Shown here: in pieces, positions 19,080 to 27,939 of the stretch
How positions within the stretch are numbered: position 1 is the stretch's first letter
How the letters are laid out: each line of letters starts with the position of its first letter
DNA from: Oscillospiraceae bacterium
GTDB lineage: Bacteria > Bacillota > Clostridia > Oscillospirales > Oscillospiraceae
Reading direction: 5' to 3'
NCBI GenBank assembly: GCA_020025595.1
Contig: JAHHRV010000003.1
Span: forward strand, 1-64,000
Length of the DNA stretch: 64,000 nucleotides
The notes under the pieces: generated by a model
The model's input: only the letters and a program-made list of their open reading frames with translations
Databases searched by the model: none
Told to the model about the DNA's origin: nothing
Position numbers and translations under genes: made by a program

Positions 19080-19785
19080 CCATTGCCAGCAGCAGCAAAA
19101 ATCCCCCGGTGAAAAGCACCAAGCTGCTGGGATTTTGTTCCGGCATCATACCCGGAATCAATTCATGTACAATCACATAACACATGGCACCTGCTGCAAA
19201 AGCCATAAAAACAGGCAATATCGGAACCAGCAGCGGCGCACAGAGCATCATTGCCACCGTAGCAATCGGCTCTACAACGCCGGACATGACACCCCAGAAA
19301 AACGCCCTTTTTCGACTCATGCCGCCTGCCACCAGAGGCAGCACGATCACCGCGCCATCCGGTATATTCTGCAAAGCGATGCCCATTGACAGTACGAATG
19401 CATCCATGCCGGAAATCTGGTTGCCTACCATGCACCCGGCGCAGCCCGCTCCCACTGCCAAACCTTCCGGAATATTATGCAGCACAATTGCAAGAATCAG
19501 CAGGCTGCTCTTATCCATGTGTTTTCCATGGCGTTCCAGGATCCGGTCCGGCAGCAGCAACAGCAGCATTCCCACCGCAAATCCGATTGCTGTTCCCCCA
19601 AGTCCATGCTCCAGCGCAGGAAGGAGCAGACTCCACACACTGGCTGCCAGCATGGCTCCTGCCGAAAATCCTTGCAGACAGCGGTTTACCTTGTCTCGTC
19701 CCCGGGGCATTGCAAATGCCAGAACTGCGCCAAGTATGGTACCCAGCAGCGGCAGCCCCATCCCCCAAAATATCAATGACTTCAT
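19063..19785 (-). CDS. ZIP family divalent metal transporter
   Basis: The 240-residue membrane protein has eight predicted helices and the ZIP metal-site motifs VLHNIPEGLAVG (helix 4) and ALQNIPDGAVI plus VVEPIA (helix 5), followed by HELIPG. ZIP proteins import Zn2+ or other divalent metals. The ribosome site AAAGGTGG precedes the ATG. It is a single gene divergent from the hydrogenase gene. Metal specificity cannot be decided from the sequence. Confidence 0.92.
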   Translation of the reverse strand: MKSLIFWGMGLPLLGTILGAVLAFAMPRGRDKVNRCLQGFSAGAMLAASVWSLLLPALEHGLGGTAIGFAVGMLLLLLPDRILERHGKHMDKSSLLILAIVLHNIPEGLAVGAGCAGCMVGNQISGMDAFVLSMGIALQNIPDGAVIVLPLVAGGMSRKRAFFWGVMSGVVEPIATVAMMLCAPLLVPILPVFMAFAAGAMCYVIVHELIPGMMPEQNPSSLVLFTGGFLLLLAMDVVLG

Positions 19786-19929
19786 ATTTTTCCACCTTTC
19801 TTCGGAAATCTACAGCCGAATTAGTCTATGCATCCCATTGCCTTTGGGTTCTGGTACCAATCATTCCAATTTTTCACGGAAAATTTTACTTTTTTCTTAA
19901 TATCCATTCATGGATTTTTTTATTTTTTC

Positions 19930-19938
19930 TGCTATAAT
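19930..19938 (+). promoter_or_regulatory. Extended -10 promoter of the hydrogenase gene
   Basis: TGCTATAAT at 19930-19938 is a consensus extended -10 box with no good -35 match, 34 bp before the start codon. Confidence 0.55.
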
Positions 19939-19971
19939 TAATCGTAATGCATTCCACAAAGGAGAAATACT

Positions 19972-21477
19972 ATGAGAGGAATCCCTTCCCTGATTACAGA
20001 TGTTCGCAAATCTGTTTTTACCGAGGTTGCAAGAATGGCCTATGCTGGCGGAGACTACAGCCATGCAGAAGACCTTCCCTATAAAATTATCCCCGGCGAT
20101 CACCCCATGCATCGAGAATCCATTTTCCTGGAGCGAGCCATCGCCGGTGAGCGAGTTCGCCTCGCCATGGGTCTCGGTATCCGACCTGTCCAGACCCGGA
20201 CTCTGATGACCGACGGCATGGATGCTGCCGCTTGTGCAGAGCAGTATTACGAGCCGCCTCTGATCAACATCATTCCCTACGCCTGTCATGTCTGCCCCAC
20301 CAAGCAGTACCGTGTCACCGAAAGCTGCCAGAACTGTCTGGCTGCCTCCTGTCAGAAGGTCTGCCCCGTGGGTGCGATCAGCTTTGAAAACGGCAAGAGC
20401 CATATCGACAAGGACAAGTGCATCAAGTGCGGCAAGTGCGCTGCTGCCTGTCCCTACAACGCCATCATTAAACTGGAGCGCCCCTGCGAAGCCGCCTGCG
20501 GCGTGGATGCCATTGCTCCCGGCCCCGACGGCCGTGCTGTCATCAACCAGGACAAGTGCGTTTCCTGCGGCCAGTGTCTGGTCAGCTGTCCCTTCGGCGC
20601 AATCGTAGACAAGGGCCAGATTTTCCAGGTCATCCAGTCCATTCTCGAGGGTGACCAGGTCATTGCCATCGTTGCTCCTGCATTTGCCGGTCAGTTTGGC
20701 AAGCACGCTACCCCCGGAAAGTTCAATGCTGCAATGAGTATCCTGGGCTTTGACCGGGTCGTGGAAGTCGCCATCGGCGCAGATATGTGTACCATCGAAG
20801 AAGCAAAGGACTTCCTGGAAAAGGTCCCCGAAGAGCTGGACTTTATGGCAACTTCCTGCTGCCCCGCATGGCACGCCATGATTCAGAAGATGTTCCCCGC
20901 TCAGGCAAAGAACATCTCCATGACCCTGACCCCCATGGTCTACACCGCCCGTCTGATGAAGAAGAAATTCCCCGGCTGCAAGGTCGTATTCGTCGGCCCC
21001 TGCGCTGCAAAGAAGCTGGAAGCCATTCGTGAGACCATCCGCTCCGATGTAGACTTCGTACTGACCTTTGAAGAGCTGCAGGGTATGTTCGAAGCAAAGG
21101 ACATCGACTTTGAGCAGCTGGAAGATGCAGAATTTGTCAACGAAGGCACTGCCGCCGGCAGAGGCTTTGCAGTTTCCGGCGGTGTCGCCAGTGCCGTGGA
21201 GAACCTGATTCACGAGACTCATCCGGATCTGGATGTGAAGGTTGCCCGTGCCGACGGTCTGCGTGACTGCCGCAAGCTGATGCAGATGGCAAAGGCAGGC
21301 AAGTACAAGGGTTATCTGCTGGAAGGCATGGCCTGCCCCGGCGGATGCGTTGCCGGTGCCGGTACGCTGCTGAATGTGGAGCACGCCACCAGAGTCATCA
21401 ACCGCTACACTTCCGAGGCAGACAAAACAAGTCCTCTGGAAAGCGCTTATCGCGACGAAGGCGAAAATCTGGACTAA
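19972..21477 (+). CDS. [FeFe] hydrogenase, monomeric, ferredoxin-domain type
   Basis: The 501-residue protein carries cysteine clusters for [4Fe-4S] centres at about 105-215 (CQNCLAASCQKVCP, CIKCGKCAAACP, CVSCGQCLVSCP) and then the H-cluster domain with the L1, L2 and L3 motifs TSCCPAW, VGPCAAKK and EGMACPGGC. It makes or oxidises H2 in the cytosol, probably with ferredoxin. The lack of an N-terminal [2Fe-2S] domain and the GPCAAKK form suggest the less-studied group B type rather than CpI-like group A. It has its own promoter and terminator. Confidence 0.9.
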   Translation: MRGIPSLITDVRKSVFTEVARMAYAGGDYSHAEDLPYKIIPGDHPMHRESIFLERAIAGERVRLAMGLGIRPVQTRTLMTDGMDAAACAEQYYEPPLINIIPYACHVCPTKQYRVTESCQNCLAASCQKVCPVGAISFENGKSHIDKDKCIKCGKCAAACPYNAIIKLERPCEAACGVDAIAPGPDGRAVINQDKCVSCGQCLVSCPFGAIVDKGQIFQVIQSILEGDQVIAIVAPAFAGQFGKHATPGKFNAAMSILGFDRVVEVAIGADMCTIEEAKDFLEKVPEELDFMATSCCPAWHAMIQKMFPAQAKNISMTLTPMVYTARLMKKKFPGCKVVFVGPCAAKKLEAIRETIRSDVDFVLTFEELQGMFEAKDIDFEQLEDAEFVNEGTAAGRGFAVSGGVASAVENLIHETHPDLDVKVARADGLRDCRKLMQMAKAGKYKGYLLEGMACPGGCVAGAGTLLNVEHATRVINRYTSEADKTSPLESAYRDEGENLD

Positions 21478-21484
21478 AAAATAC

Positions 21485-21519
21485 AGACGGCATAGCATCA
21501 GGTGCTATGCCGTCTTTTT
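21485..21519 (+). terminator. Terminator of the hydrogenase gene
   Basis: A 13-bp stem with a 5-base loop and a TTTTT tail, a few bases after the stop. Confidence 0.9.
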
Positions 21520-21523
21520 ATGG

Positions 21524-21561
21524 AAATCCCCCTGCTTCCTTTTGGGAAACAGGGGGATTTT
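21524..21561 (-). terminator. Terminator of the pyrophosphatase gene
   Basis: AAATCCCCCTG and its complement (21524-21534, 21550-21560) form an 11-bp stem just past the minus-strand stop at 21583. Confidence 0.7.
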
Positions 21562-21582
21562 GTATGCAGATAGATTTTCCAA

Positions 21583-23196
21583 TTAGCCCCACAGAGCGGA
21601 CAGGCTGGGAATGACCTGCTTTTTCCGGCTCATGACTCTGGGCAGGAACACGGTGTTGTCCTTAGGGTTCACATTGAAGGCCTGGCTGATGATCTCCTCA
21701 TCGCCCACAAACAGAAGCTGAGTACCTTCCATCAGCACATCCGTGAGCATCAGGATCACCATAGAGAATTCCTTCTCCGCAGCAACCTTGCGCATCTCCA
21801 CCAGGAACTCTTCCTTGCGGGTCAGCATGGACGGAGAATCCACGCAGGTGATCTGGGCAACCGCCAGATTATAGCCCGCAATATGGAATTCCTTGTAGTC
21901 CGTGAACAGCAGATCCCGGGCACTCTTTGTGCTCTGGGTGGCAGAGAAGATCTCCTTGCCCAGCTCATCCAGGGATACATTGGCAATTCTCGCCAGCCGT
22001 TCTGCCATGCGCTTATCCCGCTCGGTGCAGGTGGGAGACTTGAACATAACGGTGTCGGAAACAATGGCCGCTGCCATCATGCCCGCCATCTTCTCAGAAG
22101 GCATCAGTCCACGCTCCTGGAACATACCGGCAATGATGGTATTGGTGGAGCCCACCGGCTCATTGCGGACATAGATGGGGTTGGTGGTCTGGATATCTGC
22201 CAGACGGTGGTGGTCGATGATTTCCAGAATCTCAGCTTCATCCAGTCCGGGAACAGACTGCGCTGCCTCGTTGTGGTCGACCAGAACCACACGCTTGCGC
22301 CGGGGACGCAGCAGGTGCTGCCGTGTCAGAATACCGACGACCCGTTCTTCGTTGTCGAGAATGGGGTAGCAGTGTGCATGGTGCTTGAGCACCTGTTCAC
22401 GGACATCGTCCACCCGATCTTCCAGATGGAAGCAGGTCAGATCCCGCTTCTGACACACCCGGCTTACCGGCGCAGACTGGAAAATCAGCCGCAGCGCCCG
22501 ATAGGCATCATACGGTGTGAGGATCACATTGGTGGTGCTGTCGATTTTCCGCAGCTCATCGGTAATTTCCGCCTGGCACAGGATCAGGCAGTTTACATTG
22601 AGGTTCAGCGCTCTTTCGATCATATCCGGCTGATTTCCGCAGACAACGATGGATTCTTTTCTGTGGAACAGCAGGTTTTCACGGCTCTGAGGCAGGGCGA
22701 TTGTCACCTCGCCGGAAACCATATCACTGTTGGTGCCGGAATCGTTCAAGAGCTTTCCTTCCAGAACGGAAAGCAGGTTGAATACCGGCACCGGACGCAG
22801 GTATGCGCTGGACACCAGGCCCATGTTAAAGCTTGCCACATCGTCCCGGGACAGCATTCCGTACAGGGTGCCGTCTTCGTTGGCGACCGCCACGGACGAT
22901 ACATTCTTGTTTCCCTGCAAAACCGTCCAGGCTCTTCCTACCGTAACTGCGGCAGACAGCACAGGGGGCGTTTCATAAGCCAGGTCCTTGACCTGTGTGT
23001 ACATATTAAAGATCCGCTTAGGCGGCTGAAATCCGAAACGGTCCAATACCAGCTGTGTCTCATCCGACACATGACCCAGGCAGGCCGGTTCATATTCCCG
23101 GTCACCCAGGGCATTGCGCAAAGCCGCATAAGCCATAGCAGACACGATAGAATCTGTATCGGGGTTACGATGTCCAGTCACATAAATGGGCTCCAT
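21583..23196 (-). CDS. Putative Mn-dependent inorganic pyrophosphatase with CBS and DRTGG domains
   Basis: The 537-residue protein begins with the family II (DHH) motif TGHRNPDTDSIVSA, then CBS and DRTGG regulatory segments, and resumes the DHH core with LVDHNEAAQ and IIDHHRLADI plus a DHHA2 tail. Such CBS-pyrophosphatases hydrolyse PPi and are tuned by adenine nucleotides. ATG at 23196 is chosen because AAGGAG sits seven bases upstream and the catalytic motif starts within ten residues. It follows the asparaginase gene by 30 bp and is probably cotranscribed. Confidence 0.9.
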   Translation of the reverse strand: MEPIYVTGHRNPDTDSIVSAMAYAALRNALGDREYEPACLGHVSDETQLVLDRFGFQPPKRIFNMYTQVKDLAYETPPVLSAAVTVGRAWTVLQGNKNVSSVAVANEDGTLYGMLSRDDVASFNMGLVSSAYLRPVPVFNLLSVLEGKLLNDSGTNSDMVSGEVTIALPQSRENLLFHRKESIVVCGNQPDMIERALNLNVNCLILCQAEITDELRKIDSTTNVILTPYDAYRALRLIFQSAPVSRVCQKRDLTCFHLEDRVDDVREQVLKHHAHCYPILDNEERVVGILTRQHLLRPRRKRVVLVDHNEAAQSVPGLDEAEILEIIDHHRLADIQTTNPIYVRNEPVGSTNTIIAGMFQERGLMPSEKMAGMMAAAIVSDTVMFKSPTCTERDKRMAERLARIANVSLDELGKEIFSATQSTKSARDLLFTDYKEFHIAGYNLAVAQITCVDSPSMLTRKEEFLVEMRKVAAEKEFSMVILMLTDVLMEGTQLLFVGDEEIISQAFNVNPKDNTVFLPRVMSRKKQVIPSLSALWG

Positions 23197-23226
23197 ATTT
23201 TCACTCCTTTTCAAAGTATAAAATCT

Positions 23227-24222
23227 TTATGCAGTAATCTCGCCAGCCAGATTCAGACGGAACAGGTGCTCGATTTCCTTCTGGGTCATGCCCTGACCCA
23301 AAGCCCACATCAGCTTGGTCATCGCCGCCTCAGAGGTCATGTCACGCCCCTGAATCACGCCCAGATCCAGCAATTTCTTGCCAACCTGATACACCTGCAG
23401 ATCAGAAGAATCATACAGGCACTGGGTTGTGATCACCACGCTGATGCCCTGATTCACTGCATTTTGGATGCTCTCCAGGCCCTGATTCAGCACATTCATA
23501 CCGCCAAGGCCAAATGCTTCAATAACGATTCCCTTGTACCCCATATCTGTCAGCATTCTGAAAATCTCCGGGTTCAGGCCAGGGGTCAGCTTCAGCAGGA
23601 ATACATTGGTACTGATCTCCGTTTTCAGCATGGGCCATCCGCTGATGGGGGGCAGGCCCTCCGGATTGATGACAAGGCCCTGGTTGCTCACATGGGCAGC
23701 ATAGCGGGCGTTGACGCTTTCAAACGCAGAAAAACCGGACGCACGAACCTTTACGGCTCTGCATCCCAGCATGACCTTCCGGTCAAATGCAAGATATACG
23801 CCGGGATGACCTGCCGCCGCCATAGCAAAGGCTGTGCGCAGATTATCCGGGCCGTCGGACAATACATCCGCCAGAGGCAGCTGTGATCCGGTCAGCACCA
23901 CGGGTCTGTCGATGCCCGGGAGCATATAGGTCAGCGCCGAAGCGGTATACGCCATGGTATCTGTACCGTGAGAAATGACGATGCCGTCATAATTCAGTCT
24001 GCATTCATAAACCCTGCGGGCAATTTCCTGCCATTCAACCGGGCGAATATTGGATGAATCCAGACACATGAGATCTTCGACCTCAATATCAAAATAACTG
24101 CGCAGCTGGCTCAGCTGGCGCTCCATCACATCGGAACGGTGGGGCTCTAAGCCATCACCGCCGGGCAGGGATGCAATGGTGCCGCCGGTTGTCAGCAGCA
24201 GGAGATGTTTTCTTTCTTCCAT
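23227..24222 (-). CDS. ansA: Type I L-asparaginase
   Basis: The 331-residue protein has the two catalytic threonine motifs of bacterial asparaginases: TTGGTIAS at about residue 11 and SHGTDTMAYTA at about 84. It converts asparagine to aspartate and ammonia. No signal peptide is present, so it is the cytoplasmic type. ATG at 24222 is chosen for its GGAGG six bases upstream; the open frame extends further to 24282 across the promoter. It is the first gene of a two-gene unit with the pyrophosphatase. Confidence 0.92.
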   Translation of the reverse strand: MEERKHLLLLTTGGTIASLPGGDGLEPHRSDVMERQLSQLRSYFDIEVEDLMCLDSSNIRPVEWQEIARRVYECRLNYDGIVISHGTDTMAYTASALTYMLPGIDRPVVLTGSQLPLADVLSDGPDNLRTAFAMAAAGHPGVYLAFDRKVMLGCRAVKVRASGFSAFESVNARYAAHVSNQGLVINPEGLPPISGWPMLKTEISTNVFLLKLTPGLNPEIFRMLTDMGYKGIVIEAFGLGGMNVLNQGLESIQNAVNQGISVVITTQCLYDSSDLQVYQVGKKLLDLGVIQGRDMTSEAAMTKLMWALGQGMTQKEIEHLFRLNLAGEITA

Positions 24223-24253
24223 AAGGGTCCTCCAGGGTTCACTAGATAGCCAT

Positions 24254-24282
24254 ATTATAGCCTTTAGCGCTGATAATAGCAA
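24254..24282 (-). promoter_or_regulatory. Promoter of the asparaginase-pyrophosphatase unit
   Basis: TTGCTA at 24277-24282 and TATAAT at 24254-24259 on the minus strand, 17-bp spacer. Confidence 0.8.
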
Positions 24283-24313
24283 GAAAAATGTTTATTCCGA
24301 TAAATGTACCCAG

Positions 24314-24342
24314 TTGCTTTTGGTAAAAATTTGCGCTACAAT
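24314..24342 (+). promoter_or_regulatory. Promoter of galE
   Basis: TTGCTT at 24314-24319 and TACAAT at 24337-24342, 17-bp spacer. Confidence 0.75.
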
Positions 24343-24390
24343 AGAGATTAAAGACAAGGGCAATGCCCTGATTTTTAGGAGGTTAATTCC

Positions 24391-25407
24391 ATGAATGTAC
24401 TGGTTACCGGCGGCGCCGGCTATATTGGTTCGCATACCTGTCTGGAACTGCTGAACAGCGGTTATAATGTTATTGTTGTAGATAATCTGTGCAACTCCAA
24501 CCCCAAGAGCATGGAGCGTGTCAAGGCTCTCACCGGCAAGGATATTAAGTTCTACGAGGGTGATGTCCGCAACGAAGAGCTGATGCGCAAGATCTTCACC
24601 GAAAACGAGATCGACTGCGTCATCCACTTTGCAGGCCTGAAGGCTGTCGGCGAGTCCGTTGCAAAGCCCCTGGAGTACTATGATAACAACCTGAACTCCT
24701 CCCTGGTTCTGACCAAGGTCATGCGCGAGTTCAAGAAGCAGAATCTGATTTTCTCCTCCTCTGCTACCGTCTACACCGCAGACAACGAAATGCCTCTGCG
24801 TGAGACCAGCCGCACCGGCTACTGCACCAACCCCTACGGCTGGACCAAGTATATGTCCGAGCAGATTTTCTCCGGCCTGGCTCATGCCGACGAGAACTGG
24901 AGCATCTGCCTGCTGCGTTACTTCAACCCCATCGGCGCTCATGAGAGCGGCATGATCGGTGAAGATCCCAGAGGTATCCCCAACAACCTGATGCCCTACA
25001 TCACTCAGGTTGCCATTGGCCGCCGCGATCATCTGAGCGTCTACGGCAACGACTACGACACCCACGACGGCACCGGCGTGCGTGACTACATCCATGTTGT
25101 GGACCTGGCAAAGGGCCATGTGGCTGCTGTCAAGTATGTCACTGAGCACAAGGGCTGCGAAGTGTTCAACCTGGGCACCGGCACCGGCTACAGCGTGCTG
25201 GACATGGTTCACGCTTTTGTGGAAGCAAACGGCGTTGATGTTCCCTATGTGATCGCTGACCGCCGTCCCGGCGATATCGCTACCTGCTATGCTGATCCCG
25301 CCAAGAGCGCAGAGCTGCTGGGCTGGAAGGCAGAGAAGACCCTGCAGGATATGTGCCGCGATTCCTGGAACTGGCAGTCCAAGAACCCTCAGGGTTACGG
25401 CGAATAA
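24391..25407 (+). CDS. galE: UDP-glucose 4-epimerase
   Basis: The 338-residue SDR enzyme has the NAD motif VTGGAGYIGSHT, the catalytic Ser in FSSSATVY (about 123) and the YxxxK pair in NPYGWTKYMSEQ (about 149-153). It interconverts UDP-glucose and UDP-galactose for galactose use and envelope sugars. AGGAGG precedes the ATG. The last residues VRDYIHVVDLAKGH and the length are standard for GalE. Monocistronic, with clear promoter and terminator. Confidence 0.95.
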   Translation: MNVLVTGGAGYIGSHTCLELLNSGYNVIVVDNLCNSNPKSMERVKALTGKDIKFYEGDVRNEELMRKIFTENEIDCVIHFAGLKAVGESVAKPLEYYDNNLNSSLVLTKVMREFKKQNLIFSSSATVYTADNEMPLRETSRTGYCTNPYGWTKYMSEQIFSGLAHADENWSICLLRYFNPIGAHESGMIGEDPRGIPNNLMPYITQVAIGRRDHLSVYGNDYDTHDGTGVRDYIHVVDLAKGHVAAVKYVTEHKGCEVFNLGTGTGYSVLDMVHAFVEANGVDVPYVIADRRPGDIATCYADPAKSAELLGWKAEKTLQDMCRDSWNWQSKNPQGYGE

Positions 25408-25423
25408 TTTCATCCGTCACAAT

Positions 25424-25456
25424 GCACCCAACAGGAAAACCTGTTGGGTGCTTTTT
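25424..25456 (+). terminator. Terminator of galE
   Basis: A 12-bp stem with an AAAA loop and TTTTT tail. Confidence 0.92.
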
Positions 25457-25475
25457 CGCTGTCGAACAAAGAAAA

Positions 25476-25504
25476 TTGCATTTTCAGGGTATGTATGATA
25501 TGAT
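25476..25504 (+). promoter_or_regulatory. Promoter of the seven-gene operon 25543-30444
   Basis: TTGCAT at 25476-25481 and TATGAT at 25499-25504, 17-bp spacer. Confidence 0.75.
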
Positions 25505-25542
25505 TGACTGGAATATAACCTCATGCATAAACGGAGGCCCCC

Positions 25543-26184
25543 ATGACAAACGAAGAACTAAAATCCCGGGTCGGCAGCAACATTGCCCGGCTGCGTCGTG
25601 AGGCAGGACTGACGCAGGCTGACCTGGCTGAAAAATTAAATTATTCTGACAAGGCTGTTTCAAAATGGGAACGGGCAGAGTCCATGCCGGATCTGCTGAC
25701 ATTGGTGCAGCTGGCAGAGCAGTTCGGAACCGATGTGAACCAGCTGCTGACATCCGAGGATGCCTCTGCCAATGCCCCCGCACCCGAAGAAGCTCCGGCC
25801 GAGGCTGAACCTGCGCCCCAGAGCCGACGGATTGCCGACAAGGGCGTCATCCAGAAGCTGAGCAGCGTTCTGGTGTGGTTCGTGGCACTGTTTGTATATA
25901 CCATGCTGGATTCGTTCCATGTTCCCTATGGCTGGCTCACCTTTTTCTTTGCCATTCCCATCAACGCCATTGTCCTGCTGAGCCTGCGCGCTGCATGGCA
26001 TATGCACAAGTGGAACAATGTCCTGATCTCCCTGATTATGTGGGGCAGCCTGCTGTGTATCTATCTGCTGTTTTTGATCACTGTCCGCGTGAATATGTGG
26101 CGGATTTTCCTGCTGGGACTTCTGGGACAGATTGGCATTGAGGTTCTGTTCCGTATGTTCCCGCCTGAAAGTGAGGAGAAATAA
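25543..26184 (+). CDS. XRE-family regulator with a C-terminal membrane domain
   Basis: Residues 8-63 are an XRE/Cro helix-turn-helix (IARLRREAGLTQADLAEKLN, then SDKAVSKWERAESMP). A Pro/Ala/Glu-rich linker (about 68-95) leads to three or four hydrophobic helices at 105-205. Such membrane-tethered XRE proteins are common in Clostridia and may couple a membrane signal to DNA binding. It heads a tight operon, two bases before the next gene, so it may autoregulate the unit. Signal and targets are unknown. Confidence 0.85.
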   Translation: MTNEELKSRVGSNIARLRREAGLTQADLAEKLNYSDKAVSKWERAESMPDLLTLVQLAEQFGTDVNQLLTSEDASANAPAPEEAPAEAEPAPQSRRIADKGVIQKLSSVLVWFVALFVYTMLDSFHVPYGWLTFFFAIPINAIVLLSLRAAWHMHKWNNVLISLIMWGSLLCIYLLFLITVRVNMWRIFLLGLLGQIGIEVLFRMFPPESEEK

Positions 26185-26186
26185 AC

Positions 26187-26741
26187 ATGGAAAAGTCTGA
26201 AATTCGTGCCATGATCCGCGCCAAAAAGCGAGCCATGACCGAGGCCCAAATTGAAAAAGCCAGCCGGGAGCTTGGCAATCTGTTCCGCCAGACCAGTCTG
26301 TATGAGCGTGCGAAAACCATTTACGGCTACCTTCCGTACAACCAGGAGGTTCGCACCACCGCCATGCTGGAACAAGCCATCAAAGACGGAAAGCGGGTAG
26401 CCGTGCCCAAGGTCTTCGGCGATCAGATGAAGTTCATTTATCTGGAGGATTTCACCCAGGTTGCCCCGGGTTACGCAAAAATTCCGGAACCCATCGCAGA
26501 CGGCCCGGTGGCCGATGACCCCACGGCTCTGGTGCTGATGCCGGGTCTTGCCTTTGATCTGGAAGGCCATCGCATCGGATACGGCGGCGGTTTTTATGAC
26601 AAATTCCTGGCTGACGAGCCGGACCATCCCACCCTGGCCCTGTGCTACGGATTCCAGGTGGTGTCGCATCTACAGACAGAACGCTTTGACATCCCCGTTG
26701 ATCAGGTCATCTGGGCGGATGCGGGACAGGAGGAATCCTGA
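26187..26741 (+). CDS. 5-formyltetrahydrofolate cyclo-ligase
   Basis: The 184-residue protein has the N-terminal basic helix with KKRAMTEAQIEKAS and the C-terminal ATP-site motif GHRIGYGGGFYDKFL typical of 5-formyl-THF cyclo-ligase, which returns 5-formyl-THF to the active folate pool as 5,10-methenyl-THF. That fits the folate-dependent C1 cluster elsewhere in the window. It starts two bases after the XRE gene and its stop shares a base with the next start codon. Confidence 0.93.
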   Translation: MEKSEIRAMIRAKKRAMTEAQIEKASRELGNLFRQTSLYERAKTIYGYLPYNQEVRTTAMLEQAIKDGKRVAVPKVFGDQMKFIYLEDFTQVAPGYAKIPEPIADGPVADDPTALVLMPGLAFDLEGHRIGYGGGFYDKFLADEPDHPTLALCYGFQVVSHLQTERFDIPVDQVIWADAGQEES

Positions 26742-27307
26742 TGTATTTGATTATCGTTGCAGCAATTACCTTTGCTGTGCTGTTCGGTCTGGACAAGCTG
26801 CTGGGAAAGATTTTCCGCGGAAAAGTCCAGCATAAGTCCGGTCTGAGTGTGAAGCTGCCCAAGCGCTACGCCATCACCGCCCTGCTGCTGTGCCTGCTGG
26901 GTGTGCTGGTGCTGATGCAGCTGTTCAATAAATTTGACCGTCTGATGCTCTTCTGTGGAATCGTTGTGCTGCTCATGGGCATCGGATTCGGAGCATATTA
27001 TCTGAGCTTCGGCATTTACTATGATGATGACAGCTTCATCTATTCCACCCTGGGCAAGCGCTCTGTTACATACCGCTATGCCGACATCGACGCGCAGCAG
27101 CTGTTTGTTGCCACCGGCGGCAGCATTCTGGTGGATCTGTTTATGCACGACGGCAGCTGCGTGGGTCTGCAGTCCACCATGCAGGGAATTTATCCCTTCC
27201 TGGACAAGGCCTGCCACGCCCGTTTCCGCCAGCTGGGCATTAACAGCGCCGAGTGCGAGTGGTTTGACGCAAGCCAGTCCCGTTGGTTCCCCACCAAGGA
27301 GGGCTGA
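26741..27307 (+). CDS. Hypothetical membrane protein
   Basis: The 188-residue protein has a first hydrophobic helix (1-20), two more at about 44-90 separated by a short charged loop, and a soluble C-terminal half of about 95 residues rich in beta-type sequence (YYLSFGIYYDDDSFIYSTLG onward), which resembles a PH-like domain such as those attached to small membrane proteins. I do not recognise a named family. Its ATG overlaps the stop of the folate gene by one base, so the two are translationally coupled. Confidence 0.75.
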   Translation: MYLIIVAAITFAVLFGLDKLLGKIFRGKVQHKSGLSVKLPKRYAITALLLCLLGVLVLMQLFNKFDRLMLFCGIVVLLMGIGFGAYYLSFGIYYDDDSFIYSTLGKRSVTYRYADIDAQQLFVATGGSILVDLFMHDGSCVGLQSTMQGIYPFLDKACHARFRQLGINSAECEWFDASQSRWFPTKEG

Positions 27308-27309
27308 TG

Positions 27310-27939
27310 ATGCACATTCCATCTGTTGAAACCACCGAAATCGAGCTGCTGACCTTTGCAGACGCACTGGCTGCTGCCAATACGCCAAATGAAGAATACG
27401 ACATCAACAAGTGGTTGTATGCTCCCAATTTTTACTCTGAGTACCGTTATATTCTGGGCACCAGAGGCAAAAATCCCCTGATCTGCGTGGGCATCAACCC
27501 TTCCACCGCAAAGCCGGACGCTCTGGACAACACCCTGAAATCCGTCCAGCGCATCGCCCAGGGCAACGGATTTGACTCTTTTCTGATGTTCAATGTCTAT
27601 GCCCAGCGTGCCACCAAGCCCGACGATATGGAGCGCACCTGCAACCAGGCGCTGCACAAGGAAAACATGGAAGCCTTCCGCTACCTGCTTTCCATCGGAG
27701 AACATCCGGCAGTTTGGGCTGCATGGGGCGCCATCATCGAAAAGCGCCGCTATCTTTCCGAGTGCGTGGCGGACATGCTGCGCATCAGCCGGGACTACAA
27801 TGCCCAATGGTACTGCGCAGGTGCCATCAGCAAAAAGGGCCATCCCCATCACCCCCTGTATCTGCGCAAAGATGAAAAACTGAAACCTTTTGACACAGAA
27901 AGCTACTTACAATCTCAAATGGCAGGTGTAAAATTATGA
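27310..27939 (+). CDS. DUF1643 domain protein
   Basis: The 209-residue protein has the DUF1643 hallmarks: YRYILGTRG, then ICVGINPSTAKPDALDNTL and FNVYAQRATKPDDM, ending with GHPHHPLYLRKD. Family members are uncharacterised, predicted nucleotide- or nucleic-acid-related proteins. Two ATG codons lie at 27307 and 27310; the second is better spaced from AGGAGGG. The end overlaps the phosphodiesterase start by four bases (ATGA). Confidence 0.88.
   Translation: MHIPSVETTEIELLTFADALAAANTPNEEYDINKWLYAPNFYSEYRYILGTRGKNPLICVGINPSTAKPDALDNTLKSVQRIAQGNGFDSFLMFNVYAQRATKPDDMERTCNQALHKENMEAFRYLLSIGEHPAVWAAWGAIIEKRRYLSECVADMLRISRDYNAQWYCAGAISKKGHPHHPLYLRKDEKLKPFDTESYLQSQMAGVKL

Noticed and set aside
21883..23886. 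Plus-strand open frame of 667 codons
   Set aside because: Shadow of the pyrophosphatase and asparaginase genes.
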